Assembly (NCBI GenBank): GCA_021734325.1 | Contig: JAIPJF010000002.1 | Location: forward strand, 120,726 to 184,725 | Source: Fidelibacterota bacterium | GTDB lineage: Bacteria > Fidelibacterota > UBA8477 > JABMPR01 | Length of the DNA: 64,000 nt | Direction of reading: 5' to 3' | Shown: piece after piece, positions 34,215-43,190 of the stretch | How the letters are laid out: each line of letters begins with the position of its first letter | Position numbering within the stretch: position 1 is the stretch's first letter | Translations under genes and position numbers: made by a program | Notes under the pieces: model-generated | What the model was told of the DNA's origin: nothing | The model's input: the letters and a program-made list of their open reading frames with translations, nothing else | Databases searched by the model: none

Positions 34215-35147
34215 ATGGCTAAAGCCATTGTTTTTGGTGGGTCAGGCTTTTTGGGAAGCCATGTGGCGGATATTCTTACAGAAGAAGGACATGAGGTCGT
34301 TGTCTTCGATCTGGAAATCTCACCATATCTAAAACCTGGTCAGAAGATGGTGCAGGGCAGCATATTGGATAGGGAAAAGGTTAGATCCGCTGTCAAAGGA
34401 TCCAAATATGTTTTTCATTTCGCAGCTGTGGCGGATATTAAAGAAGCCCAGGAAAATCCTGTAAAAGCAGTGGAAGTAAACATACTTAGTACGACCTATA
34501 TTTTAGATGCCTGCAGAGAATATTCAGTAGATAAATTCATATACGGCAGTACGATCTATGTATATAGTGACCATGGATCTTTTTACAGAAGTACAAAACA
34601 GGCATCGGAATTGATCATTGAAAATTATCATAAAATTTACGGTCAAAAATATGCAATCTTAAGATACGGATCATTGTATGGCCCTCGTGCAAACGCATTT
34701 AATTCTATAAATAGATATATCATTCAAGCATTAAGGGATAGAAAAATTGTTCGAGAAGGAAATGGCGAGGAATTAAGGGAATATATACATATTAAGGATG
34801 CTGCCCGGGCTAGTGTGGAAGTCCTGGCAAATGATTCGCCTAGTTTGAATATCATGATCACTGGCAACAAGTCTATGCGGATAAAAGACTTATTGGAGAT
34901 GATCCGGGAAATATTGAACGAAACTATTGAAATTGAATACACGTCAGATATCCTTGAAGAGCATTATAATATCACCCCTTATACTTTTAAACCCAAGGTA
35001 GCCAAAAAATATCAACTCAACTATTACCATGATCTGGGCCAGGGAGTACTGGAACAAATTTTCAATAATTATGAAAAACTTTTGGCCGAGGGTAAACTTC
35101 AGGAAGATAATCCCTTCACAGGTAGCGATCTTAAAAAAAGTAGTTAA
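34215..35147 (+). CDS. NAD-dependent epimerase/dehydratase family protein
   Basis: A 310-residue extended SDR enzyme. The NAD loop is VFGGSGFLGSHV (7-18), GSTIYVY is the Ser region and YRSTK (near 129-133) is the catalytic Y-x3-K. RYGSLYGPRAN and REYIHIKDAARA complete the fold. The start codon directly follows the fusion gene's stop. The substrate is not evident; modification of a nucleotide-activated sugar of the same block is likely. Confidence 0.82.
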   Translation: MAKAIVFGGSGFLGSHVADILTEEGHEVVVFDLEISPYLKPGQKMVQGSILDREKVRSAVKGSKYVFHFAAVADIKEAQENPVKAVEVNILSTTYILDACREYSVDKFIYGSTIYVYSDHGSFYRSTKQASELIIENYHKIYGQKYAILRYGSLYGPRANAFNSINRYIIQALRDRKIVREGNGEELREYIHIKDAARASVEVLANDSPSLNIMITGNKSMRIKDLLEMIREILNETIEIEYTSDILEEHYNITPYTFKPKVAKKYQLNYYHDLGQGVLEQIFNNYEKLLAEGKLQEDNPFTGSDLKKSS

Positions 35148-35158
35148 TTAGAGCAATT

Positions 35159-35347
35159 TTGATGAAAGTCAATTTATTATATTTCATTCAAGAAGACACA
35201 TCAATACCGGGTGGACAGATACGTACATCCACGAGAGAAGCTGGACAGATATTGCAGGGCTCAAGCTCTAATTCAGCAAATATTAAGTTTTCAAATTACT
35301 TAGGTACCCAAATTGACTTCCTGGATCACCGTATTTCCTATGTTTAG
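35159..35347 (+). CDS. Short unrecognised frame, possibly a gene remnant
   Basis: A 62-codon frame (MMKVNLLYFIQEDTSIPG...) sits between the epimerase and the HAD gene. The composition is protein-like at the start, then Ser/Asn-rich. No ribosome site is strong, and no family is recognised. It could be the 5' remnant of a lost gene. Included with low confidence because the gap is otherwise unexplained. Confidence 0.3.
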   Translation: MMKVNLLYFIQEDTSIPGGQIRTSTREAGQILQGSSSNSANIKFSNYLGTQIDFLDHRISYV

Positions 35348-35389
35348 AAATAAAATTGATGGAAGTTCAAATGGACACCCAATACGATC

Positions 35390-36025
35390 ATGATTAAAGC
35401 AATAATCTTTGACTATGATGGCGTCATTGCTGAATCTGTTCAGGTGAAAACAGAAGCATTTGCAGAGCTATATAGACCCTTTGGATCCGAAATTGTCAAT
35501 AAAGTCATTCTGCACCACGAGGCAAATGGAGGGATATCCAGATTCGAGAAATTCAAGATGTACCATGAACAGTATTTAAATATTCCCCTCGATGAAAAAG
35601 GGATTGATCGATTAGCCCAAGAATTCTCAGATATTATTCTAAAAAAAGTAATTGATTCTCCATATATAAGGGGCGCGGAGGATTTTCTAAAAACCTGGCA
35701 CACGAAGTATGATCTGTTCATTTCTACAGGCACACCGGAAAGCGAAATAAAAACGATCCTGAAGACCAAGGATATTTATAAATACTTCAAGGCAGTGTAT
35801 GGTTCACCTGAATCTAAAGGAATTCATATCCAACGGATAATTACAGCGCACGCATATAAAAATGGTGAAATGGTTTTTGTTGGCGATGCGACCACAGACA
35901 GAGATGCTGCCAGACAGGCAGGGATAGAATTTATCGGTAGATATACCACTGTTGATGAAATAAAGAATGAAAAACTGAAAATTGAAGATTTTACTACTTT
36001 GAAGGGGATAATAGAAAATATATGA
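35390..36025 (+). CDS. HAD-superfamily phosphatase
   Basis: A 211-residue HAD-IA hydrolase. Motif I is IIFDYDGVIAES (nucleophile Asp near 8), motif II FISTGTPE, motif III near SKGIHIQR, and motif IV FVGDATTDRDAA. A helical cap lies between motifs I and II. It probably removes phosphate from a sugar or sugar acid intermediate of the block, taking a place like KdsC or a GmhB-type enzyme, though it is not a member of those subfamilies. It overlaps the next gene by four bases. Confidence 0.83.
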   Translation: MIKAIIFDYDGVIAESVQVKTEAFAELYRPFGSEIVNKVILHHEANGGISRFEKFKMYHEQYLNIPLDEKGIDRLAQEFSDIILKKVIDSPYIRGAEDFLKTWHTKYDLFISTGTPESEIKTILKTKDIYKYFKAVYGSPESKGIHIQRIITAHAYKNGEMVFVGDATTDRDAARQAGIEFIGRYTTVDEIKNEKLKIEDFTTLKGIIENI

Positions 36026-36948
36026 AAACGTATTTAGTAACCGGGGCAGCCGGCTTCATTGGGGGGGCTCTTGCCGAGAGATTGATCAGCCAGGGCCATA
36101 GAGTTGTCACGATTGATAACCTTTCAACAGGCTATGAGGAAGAAATACCAAGAGGATGTGAGTTTTACAAGGGGAACTGTCAAGATCCTGATGTTGTGGA
36201 AAAACTTGAATCGTATGCCTTTGATGCTATTTATCATATAGCCGGCCAGAGCTCCGGAGAAATTAGTTTTGATGATCCAGTTTATGACCTGCAGACAAAC
36301 GCACAATCAACATTACTCCTATTGAAATTGGCTTTAAAAACTGGGTGTACGAATTTTATCTACGCTTCCACCATGTCGGTTTATGGTGATAAACCAGATA
36401 TCCCTGTACTCGAAGATGCAATATTGAAGACAAAATCCTTTTACGGAGTGGGTAAGATTGCAAGTGAGCACTATTTAAGGATATATCAACAATATGGCAT
36501 CCGTTCTACTGCGATGAGGCTGTTTAATGTCTACGGACCGGGACAAAATATGCTGAATCTTCGCCAGGGTATGGTGAGCATTTTTCTCGCTCAGGCTATT
36601 AACGGAAAACATATCCATGTCAAGGGGAGTCCAACTCGTTATAGGGATTTTATCTATATTGATGATGTTGTGGATGCAATGTTGCTGGTAATGGACCGCG
36701 AACAAAATGATTATGTCGCTTTTAATATTGCAACCGGGGTAAGGACCACAGTTGGTCAACTGATTTCTCTTATAAAAGAAAATCTACCCTATGAAGTAAC
36801 TGTTAAATATGAAGGGTCTACTCCTGGGGATCAAATAGGTATTACTGCCAATATCTCCAAGATTCGTAATGATTTAGGGTGGTCGCCCAAGATCGATTTG
36901 AGTGAAGGACTAAAAAGAATGACACAATGGGCTTTAAGGGGGCTTTGA
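36022..36948 (+). CDS. UDP-glucose 4-epimerase-like SDR enzyme
   Basis: A 308-residue extended SDR protein. VTGAAGFIGGALAERL binds NAD, YASTMSVYGD is the Ser region, YGVGK (near 140-144) is the catalytic Y-x3-K, and RLFNVYGPGQN and RDFIYIDDVV are GalE-like. It starts inside the HAD stop. A nucleotide-sugar C4-epimerase is the best general call; the activated sugar is unknown. Confidence 0.85.
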   Translation: MKTYLVTGAAGFIGGALAERLISQGHRVVTIDNLSTGYEEEIPRGCEFYKGNCQDPDVVEKLESYAFDAIYHIAGQSSGEISFDDPVYDLQTNAQSTLLLLKLALKTGCTNFIYASTMSVYGDKPDIPVLEDAILKTKSFYGVGKIASEHYLRIYQQYGIRSTAMRLFNVYGPGQNMLNLRQGMVSIFLAQAINGKHIHVKGSPTRYRDFIYIDDVVDAMLLVMDREQNDYVAFNIATGVRTTVGQLISLIKENLPYEVTVKYEGSTPGDQIGITANISKIRNDLGWSPKIDLSEGLKRMTQWALRGL

Positions 36949-37064
36949 GCCTGAGTATAGATTAACTTCGTTCGCAAATATTTTGTGTCAGAGCTTTTCG
37001 GCTGAAGACCTGCGACATAATGGCCAAATAGAAAATAAGTTTGAATTAAAAGGAGACAACATAG

Positions 37065-37814
37065 ATGAACAGGATCGTATGCATCATACCAGCAAGATTA
37101 GGATCTTATAGATTTAGAGATAAACCCTTTGTGGATATATGTGGGAAATCAATGTTGGAGCATGTGTACAAACGGGCAGCTCTCTGCAAAATGCTTGATG
37201 AAGTTTATGTCGCCACACCAAATCAGGAAATAGTGGATCATGTTGAAAAGTTTGGTGGCAAGGCCATCATGACCAGTGACGATGTGAGACGTGCCAGTGA
37301 CCGAGTGGCTCAGGCCGCAAAAAAAATTGAGCCTGCTGATATCATCGTCAATCTACAGGGTGATGAACCCCTTGTATTTCCGGAGATGATCGAAATGGCC
37401 ATCCAGCCCCTGCTCGATGATCCAAGCTTGTCATGTGTCAATCTGGCCAAAAGAGTTAGCTATGAAGAGGCCAGTAATATTCATGAAGTGAAGGTTGTTT
37501 GTGACGAGCAGAATAATGCCATGTATTTTTCTCGCGAAGCGATTCCTTCCAAATTTATGGGCGACAAAGAAATCGAATACCTGATTGAAGTCTGTGTCTT
37601 CCCCTTTACAAGGAGTTCTTTAGAAGAATTTGCACGCTTGCCCTCTACCAAAAACGAAATCATTGAATCGATTGACATGCTCAGGTTTTTGGAACATGGG
37701 CACAAGATTCGCATCGTTGAAACGGAATATGAGACATACAGCGTCGATGTCCCCAGTGATTTAGACAAGGTCATTCAGGTGATGGAGAAGGACGAGCTTA
37801 GGAAATCCTATTAA
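37065..37814 (+). CDS. KdsB-like CMP-ketodeoxy-sugar synthetase (copy 2)
   Basis: A 249-residue paralogue of 31660-32439. CIIPARLGSYRFRDKPF is the CTP loop, with Arg where Pro is usual (SYRFRDKP rather than SxRFPGKP). IVNLQGDEPLVFPEM, YFSREAIPS and EIIESIDMLRFLE are retained, and RRASDRVAQA replaces the SGTDR block, as in copy 1. AAGGAGA lies ten bases upstream of the ATG. Neither a KDO-8-phosphate synthase nor an arabinose-5-phosphate isomerase gene is in the window, so a role other than ordinary KDO activation is likely. Confidence 0.84.
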   Translation: MNRIVCIIPARLGSYRFRDKPFVDICGKSMLEHVYKRAALCKMLDEVYVATPNQEIVDHVEKFGGKAIMTSDDVRRASDRVAQAAKKIEPADIIVNLQGDEPLVFPEMIEMAIQPLLDDPSLSCVNLAKRVSYEEASNIHEVKVVCDEQNNAMYFSREAIPSKFMGDKEIEYLIEVCVFPFTRSSLEEFARLPSTKNEIIESIDMLRFLEHGHKIRIVETEYETYSVDVPSDLDKVIQVMEKDELRKSY

Positions 37815-37907
37815 TTGATCACTGGATTATTTCCCTAAAAACATCACCATATTTACCAAAATAAAAATTCTATTGGCATATAGCGTTTCAGACAAGACGG
37901 ACTGAAG

Positions 37908-39566
37908 ATGCATATTATTTATCAAAATAACTTTAATAAACTCAAGCCAATTAATTCTGAGCCAATAGTTTACTTGGGTTATGATTTTATCAAAATAGAA
38001 CAATTATTGCAAATGGGTATTGAAACCCTGGACATTAGGAAATTGATCTCCACTGTTGCGCACGGAATAAAATATGATTTCATCGATTATATTGCGAGTA
38101 TAGGGAAAAAGCAGAAAGACTCTTTGAAATGGTGGGCGTCGCGGATTGCGAGCAAAAGTAATTTACAGACCGATTTCTTTTCCTATGTATGCTTGCTTAA
38201 AACGTTTGATAAACTAAATGCTGAGAATAATTGTTCCATTGTCCTGGTCGATGATTTTAGACTTTATCAATTGCTATCAATAAATTATACAATAACTACT
38301 CCTTTTTCGTCTAGAATAAAGGCGCTTGGAGCTTACTACTTTTCAGTCATTATATATCTAGTGAAAGCAATTCCTGCTCGTTTATGGTTTTTATTTGCTC
38401 GACTTCGTGAGGATTTATCCAATAAACATATCTTCAATACAAAAAAAGATAACTATACCTACATCTATTCGTGGATTGAAGATAGAAGTATAGCGAGTGA
38501 TGGATCATATAATGATCCCTATTTTCCAGGTATCCATCAATATAGTAAGTCCAAAAAATTTGTGCTATTCTGTGGATACAATGTAAAAACCAGTCTGAAG
38601 GTCGAAATTTCCCGGCAAATGGCCATCGATGGATTATCAAGCTACTCTTCACCAATAAAGATTTTAAGATCTGTATTCTATATCTTTAGACCGAAAGAGA
38701 TCACTAAATATGACGGATTCAAGCTGAATCCATTGTGGTTCTTTGAAACATTATCGGAAAATACTGATAATAGCTATATAAGTAAAATTCATGAATATCT
38801 CTGCTGGGAAGACTTTTTTGTTGATAATTCTGGTACTTTAATATATCCCTTTGAAAATCAACCTTGGGAAAAAGTGATGCTGCAGGGTATTGCCAATAGC
38901 AAATCGGAGATGAAAAGCATAGGCTGTCTGCACACAACGACGCACAGGCTTCTATTGCCTTTTCATACAACAACATTGGAATCATCGTATTTACCTTTAC
39001 CAGAAATATTATTTGTAAATTCTTCTGCGACGGAGAGACTTTACTGCGAATACTTCGATCCCCTGAATGTAGAAATTGTTAATGCTGGATCCCTGAGATT
39101 CCCCCCTTCTATAGATCGGACTAAAAGAGAAGCATCCAATAAAGTTACCATTGGGATTATGTTATCATGTATCAGATCTCAAACAAATCAACAACTATTC
39201 GATCTAGAAAAAAATAATAATTTAAAGGTGGAATATTTGGTGAAGCCACACCCGGATACACCTGTTAAGCCAGATGAAAGCTTTCCAAATGTAAGCTATT
39301 TCAATGGCTCTGCCGCAGAGTATTATGGACAGGTCGATGCAATCGTCTATTGCTCGAGCACGAGTGGACTGGAAGCGTTTAGCTATGGACTGCCTGTCTT
39401 CAGACTCCGCACACAATATTTAGATCTGGAAACTGGGGAGGATGACTTCAAGCCGGTAGTAATAAATAGTGTTGCTGAAATAGATGCTTCTGAATTAATT
39501 TATAATCCGCATGGGCAGGTTTTTAGCGAGGTTCAAGAAGATATTTGGGTTAGACACTTAAACTGA
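37908..39566 (+). CDS. Surface carbohydrate biosynthesis protein, GT-B-like (resembles LIC13510 family)
   Basis: A 552-residue protein with one possible membrane-associated hydrophobic stretch (YYFSVIIYLVKAIPARLWFL, about 143-162). The C-terminal third is GT-B-like: VKPHPDTPV, then DAIVYCSSTSGLEAFSYGLP and FRLRTQ. It resembles Leptospira-type surface carbohydrate proteins (LIC13510 family). It may transfer a CMP- or nucleotide-activated sugar, perhaps the one made by the preceding block. Family membership is a recollection of pattern, not a search result. Confidence 0.6.
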   Translation: MHIIYQNNFNKLKPINSEPIVYLGYDFIKIEQLLQMGIETLDIRKLISTVAHGIKYDFIDYIASIGKKQKDSLKWWASRIASKSNLQTDFFSYVCLLKTFDKLNAENNCSIVLVDDFRLYQLLSINYTITTPFSSRIKALGAYYFSVIIYLVKAIPARLWFLFARLREDLSNKHIFNTKKDNYTYIYSWIEDRSIASDGSYNDPYFPGIHQYSKSKKFVLFCGYNVKTSLKVEISRQMAIDGLSSYSSPIKILRSVFYIFRPKEITKYDGFKLNPLWFFETLSENTDNSYISKIHEYLCWEDFFVDNSGTLIYPFENQPWEKVMLQGIANSKSEMKSIGCLHTTTHRLLLPFHTTTLESSYLPLPEILFVNSSATERLYCEYFDPLNVEIVNAGSLRFPPSIDRTKREASNKVTIGIMLSCIRSQTNQQLFDLEKNNNLKVEYLVKPHPDTPVKPDESFPNVSYFNGSAAEYYGQVDAIVYCSSTSGLEAFSYGLPVFRLRTQYLDLETGEDDFKPVVINSVAEIDASELIYNPHGQVFSEVQEDIWVRHLN

Positions 39567-39583
39567 AGATTTAAGATAAATCT

Positions 39584-40891
39584 GTGAAAGAAAAATTAAG
39601 AATTATTGTTGAGCTCTTAAAGCGATATAGAAATCGTAGCTTTTTTGGATTTGTACAGGGTCATTCCTACATAAATCAAGATCAAGTTAAACTACTGTCT
39701 GAATTAGCCCTTGCGGAATACGATTCTTCAATTATTTCGAGATATGAAGCAACTTTTGCGGCGACGATTGCCTCCAAACCAGAGCCTTCTTTCTGCGTAA
39801 GCTATGCTGCTGGAAGGATGGCGTTTTACGCGCTTTTAAGATACTTAAAGATTGGGGAAGGTGATGAAGTCATCCTTCAAGGTCATACATGCTCAGTTAT
39901 GCCAAATGCCATAATAAGGACGGGAGCCACCCCGATATTTGCCGATATCGATGCAAATACTTTTGGATCTTCAGCAGTAGAAATTGAAAAAGTAATCACA
40001 TCAAGGACAAAAGTAATCGTAGCCCAGCACTCCTTTGGAATTCCCTGTGATATACTTCCAATCGTGAAGTTGGCAAAAAGGTATGGAATATTTCTCCTGG
40101 AAGACTGTGCGATTACTGTAGGGTCAAAAGTAAATGGCGTTCAGGTAGGGAATTTTGGAGATGCTGCCATATTTTCTACAGACCATAGTAAGCCGTTAAA
40201 TACAATTATTGGTGGATTATTATTCACCCGCAACACCGATATTTACAAGCATTTAAAGAATGAACAATCAGGACTTCCCGGTTTGTCAAGCGATAGACAA
40301 ATAGCACTTTTCGCCACATTTATTTTTGAGCAGGAGTATTACAATCCTCAAAAATATGGTCAATCTTTTTTTATGAATAAGATCAAAAAGTTGAGGAACA
40401 GATATTTAGAGTCCTATTTAACCAATGATTATGGTGAAAAGCCTTCAACACAATACCCTTATCCTGCGAGAATGCCGACATTCTTAGCGCAGCTGGGTCT
40501 TTTTGAAATTGACCATTGGAACCAGGAACAAATAAAGCGACAGAGTCTTTTACGTAGTTTTTTAAGCCAAGCTGAAGCCATTGGGCTTAAAAAATATATA
40601 CCCAAAATATATTATGATAATAAGGTGGAAATTATTCCATTGCGCTTTGTCTACGCTCATCCAGAAGCGGCGAAGATAAAGAGAAAAATGTCAAATAATA
40701 TAGATGTTGATTGGATATGGTTTCGTGAGCCTATTATCACCTGCAGTGATCCGCATGTATTTGGATACACAGATGGCTCCTGCCACATTTCTGAAGAAAC
40801 TGGGCGAGAAATCATTAACTGGCCTTGTATATTTAGCAAATCGGATAACATTGTGCTGCTTGATTATTTTAGAAAGGCTCATAATCAATGA
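39584..40891 (+). CDS. DegT/DnrJ/EryC1/StrS-family aminotransferase (divergent)
   Basis: A 435-residue PLP enzyme. SYAAGRMAFYALLRYL replaces the common GT-x-ALxLA segment, LLEDCAITVGSKV is the PLP-ring region and FSTDHSKPLNTIIGG holds the likely Schiff-base Lys (near 202) in place of SFxxxKxxxxGEGG. A C-terminal extension of about 50 residues is present. The start is a GTG after TAAATCT. It overlaps rfbG by four bases. It probably aminates a keto sugar, but the unusual active-site surroundings leave room for another reaction. Confidence 0.8.
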   Translation: MKEKLRIIVELLKRYRNRSFFGFVQGHSYINQDQVKLLSELALAEYDSSIISRYEATFAATIASKPEPSFCVSYAAGRMAFYALLRYLKIGEGDEVILQGHTCSVMPNAIIRTGATPIFADIDANTFGSSAVEIEKVITSRTKVIVAQHSFGIPCDILPIVKLAKRYGIFLLEDCAITVGSKVNGVQVGNFGDAAIFSTDHSKPLNTIIGGLLFTRNTDIYKHLKNEQSGLPGLSSDRQIALFATFIFEQEYYNPQKYGQSFFMNKIKKLRNRYLESYLTNDYGEKPSTQYPYPARMPTFLAQLGLFEIDHWNQEQIKRQSLLRSFLSQAEAIGLKKYIPKIYYDNKVEIIPLRFVYAHPEAAKIKRKMSNNIDVDWIWFREPIITCSDPHVFGYTDGSCHISEETGREIINWPCIFSKSDNIVLLDYFRKAHNQ

Positions 40892-41982
40892 ATTCGATAT
40901 TGCTCAAAAACAAAACAGTCCTGGTTACAGGGAATACTGGGTTTAAGGGTTCGTGGCTTTCAACCTGGCTGACTATGCTTGGGGCTGATGTAATTGGCTT
41001 ATCTGATCAAGTCCCAACAAGACCAGCTCATCATGATATGGTAAAAAACTTCCTTAAAGAGGATATGCGAATAGATGTTCGGGATGCTGATGCAGTTTAT
41101 AATGCTATCAATTCTATCAAGCCCGATTTTATATTTCATCTGGCTGCCCAACCGATTGTTTTAGAATCATACAGAGTTCCGCTGGAAACGTTTATCACCA
41201 ACACTATGGGCACGGCGCATATTTTAGATGCACTACGTCGTATCAATCATACTTGCACAGCTGTGATGATTACGAGCGATAAATGCTATGATAATGTCGA
41301 GTGGACCTGGGGATATCGGGAAACGGACCATTTGGGAGGGAAAGATCCTTATAGTGGTTCCAAAGGATCTGCAGAGCTGGTCATTAAAAGTTATACCGAG
41401 TCATTCTTTAAAAAAACAGAATCAAAAGTTCGGATTGGAATTGGAAGAGCAGGGAATGTCATTGGTGGTGGAGACTGGGCTCCCAACAGAATAGTACCTG
41501 ATTGCATAAATGCATGGTCCCTAAAAGATAAAGCCAAATTGAGAAACCCAAACTCCACACGTCCTTGGCAGCATGTCCTTGAACCCTTAAGTGGATATGT
41601 CACTCTGGCAACTACCCTCCACCAGAACAGTTCCCTAAACGGTGAGGCATTTAATTTTGGCCCACCCGCCTACCAGAACCACTCAGTTGGTGAGTTAGTA
41701 GGAGAATTAACCCAACATTGGCCTGGCTCGGATTGGGATGAAATGCCTGCTCCGACCGCCTCACCACATGAAGCGGGGTTATTAAAACTTAATTGTGATA
41801 AAGCATTACACACTTTAGGATGGAGGGCTACTCTAAATTTCTCTGAAACCGCTCGTTGGACAGGTAACTGGTATAGAACTTATTACCAGGAGGGAGCCGT
41901 AGCGGCTGGCAAGCTAACCTCGCAACAAATCGAAGAATTTATGCAGTTAGCCCACTCCCGTCATTCATTCAAGATTGGTTAA
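40888..41982 (+). CDS. rfbG: CDP-glucose 4,6-dehydratase
   Basis: A 364-residue SDR enzyme. VTGNTGFKGSWLSTWL is diagnostic of RfbG; HLAAQPIV, SDKCYDN, YSGSKG (catalytic Y-x3-K) and RAGNVIGGGDWA agree. It forms CDP-4-keto-6-deoxyglucose. The substrate is supplied by RfbF (42421-43185). It overlaps both neighbours in the operon. Confidence 0.93.
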   Translation: MNSILLKNKTVLVTGNTGFKGSWLSTWLTMLGADVIGLSDQVPTRPAHHDMVKNFLKEDMRIDVRDADAVYNAINSIKPDFIFHLAAQPIVLESYRVPLETFITNTMGTAHILDALRRINHTCTAVMITSDKCYDNVEWTWGYRETDHLGGKDPYSGSKGSAELVIKSYTESFFKKTESKVRIGIGRAGNVIGGGDWAPNRIVPDCINAWSLKDKAKLRNPNSTRPWQHVLEPLSGYVTLATTLHQNSSLNGEAFNFGPPAYQNHSVGELVGELTQHWPGSDWDEMPAPTASPHEAGLLKLNCDKALHTLGWRATLNFSETARWTGNWYRTYYQEGAVAAGKLTSQQIEEFMQLAHSRHSFKIG

Positions 41983-41986
41983 TATT

Positions 41987-42424
41987 ATGCTAATAGGGAT
42001 GAAAAAAACTGAACTAAATATTTTGTCTTCTCAACAAGGCACTGTAATGCACGGAATAAAAAGCACAGATAATGGCTTTAATGGTTTTGGCGAAGTCTAT
42101 TTCTCAACTGTGGATCTTGGTGCAATTAAGGCATGGAAACTGCATAAAAAAATGACCTTAAACCTTTTTGTCCCTATTGGAAAAGTGTTATTTATTTTCC
42201 TTGATAAAAGGGAGGACTCAGAAACGTATCTTAAAAACTATAAAGTTATTTTATCCCCGCATCCATATTTCAGATTGACTGTACCACCTGGGATTTGGTT
42301 TGGTTTTAAGGGATTGGATGCAGGCATTAATTTGATCACAAATGTTGCGAACGTAGCCCATGATCCTTCTGAAATATTGAGAAAAGAAATTGATGAAATT
42401 GATATGGATTGGAGTATCGAATGA
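41987..42424 (+). CDS. RmlC-like cupin sugar epimerase
   Basis: A protein of about 145 residues of the dTDP-4-keto-6-deoxyhexose 3,5-epimerase type: VMHGIKSTDNGFNGFGEVYFS, AWKLHKKMTLNLFVPIGK, then SPHPYFRLTVPPGIWFGFKG. It is shorter than classical RmlC (about 180), like WxcM/FdtA or WbnF-type cupins. Within an rfbG-rfbF context it likely epimerises the CDP-4-keto-6-deoxy sugar. The start is uncertain: 41987 is used and 41999 (MKKTELN) is also possible. Confidence 0.75.
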   Translation: MLIGMKKTELNILSSQQGTVMHGIKSTDNGFNGFGEVYFSTVDLGAIKAWKLHKKMTLNLFVPIGKVLFIFLDKREDSETYLKNYKVILSPHPYFRLTVPPGIWFGFKGLDAGINLITNVANVAHDPSEILRKEIDEIDMDWSIE

Positions 42425-43185
42425 AAGTTGTAATCCTTGCTGGTGGTTTGGGAACGCGTCTTGGTGAATATACACAGAGCATACCCAAACCCATGGTTCC
42501 CATTGGAGGGCGACCAATCATATGGCACATCATGGAACGATATGCCCAATATGGGCATAAGGATTTTTATATTGCCTTAGGTTATAAAGCAGAAATTATA
42601 AAGGAATATTTTCTTACCTCGAAAACACTTAACTCCGATTTTTCCATAGACTTATCAAGCGGTAAAATAACCATCCATAATACAAATAGCGTGGATTGGA
42701 ATGTGACCTTGGTCGACACTGGTTTAGATTCGATGACAGGTGGTAGAGTAAAACGTCTAAAGGCCTATATCGGAGATGAACCATTCCTGCTTACCTATGG
42801 CGATGGAGTCGCAAATATCGATATTGAAAAGTTAATCAATTTTCATACTAATCATGGCAAAATGGTGACCGTAACCGCGGTGCACCCAATTGCACGTTTT
42901 GGCGAGCTTGAAATATCAAATGATATTGTACATTCCTTTAAAGAAAAACCACAGGTGGCCCGTGGCTGGATAAATGGAGGTTTCTTTGTTTGTCAACCTG
43001 AATTTATAGATTTGATAAAGGATGACAAGACCGTTCTTGAAGCTGAACCACTCGAAAAGGTAGCTTCAATGGGAAATTTAGTAGCCTACAAGCATTCAGA
43101 ATTTTGGCAGTGCATGGACACTAAAAGGGACAAAGATCTATTGGAAAACATGTGGCAAAACAATAATGCCAGTTGGTTAATTTAA
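42421..43185 (+). CDS. rfbF: Glucose-1-phosphate cytidylyltransferase
   Basis: A 254-residue nucleotidyltransferase. VVILAGGLGTRLGEYTQSIP and KPMVPIGGRPIIWHIM are the RfbF signature; the metal Asp is in LTYGDGV. It makes CDP-glucose from CTP and glucose-1-phosphate. The ATG at 42421 overlaps the cupin stop (ATGA). Together with rfbG it defines a CDP-6-deoxyhexose branch; the usual 3-deoxygenase RfbH is absent. Confidence 0.93.
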   Translation: MKVVILAGGLGTRLGEYTQSIPKPMVPIGGRPIIWHIMERYAQYGHKDFYIALGYKAEIIKEYFLTSKTLNSDFSIDLSSGKITIHNTNSVDWNVTLVDTGLDSMTGGRVKRLKAYIGDEPFLLTYGDGVANIDIEKLINFHTNHGKMVTVTAVHPIARFGELEISNDIVHSFKEKPQVARGWINGGFFVCQPEFIDLIKDDKTVLEAEPLEKVASMGNLVAYKHSEFWQCMDTKRDKDLLENMWQNNNASWLI

Positions 43186-43190
43186 TTCAA

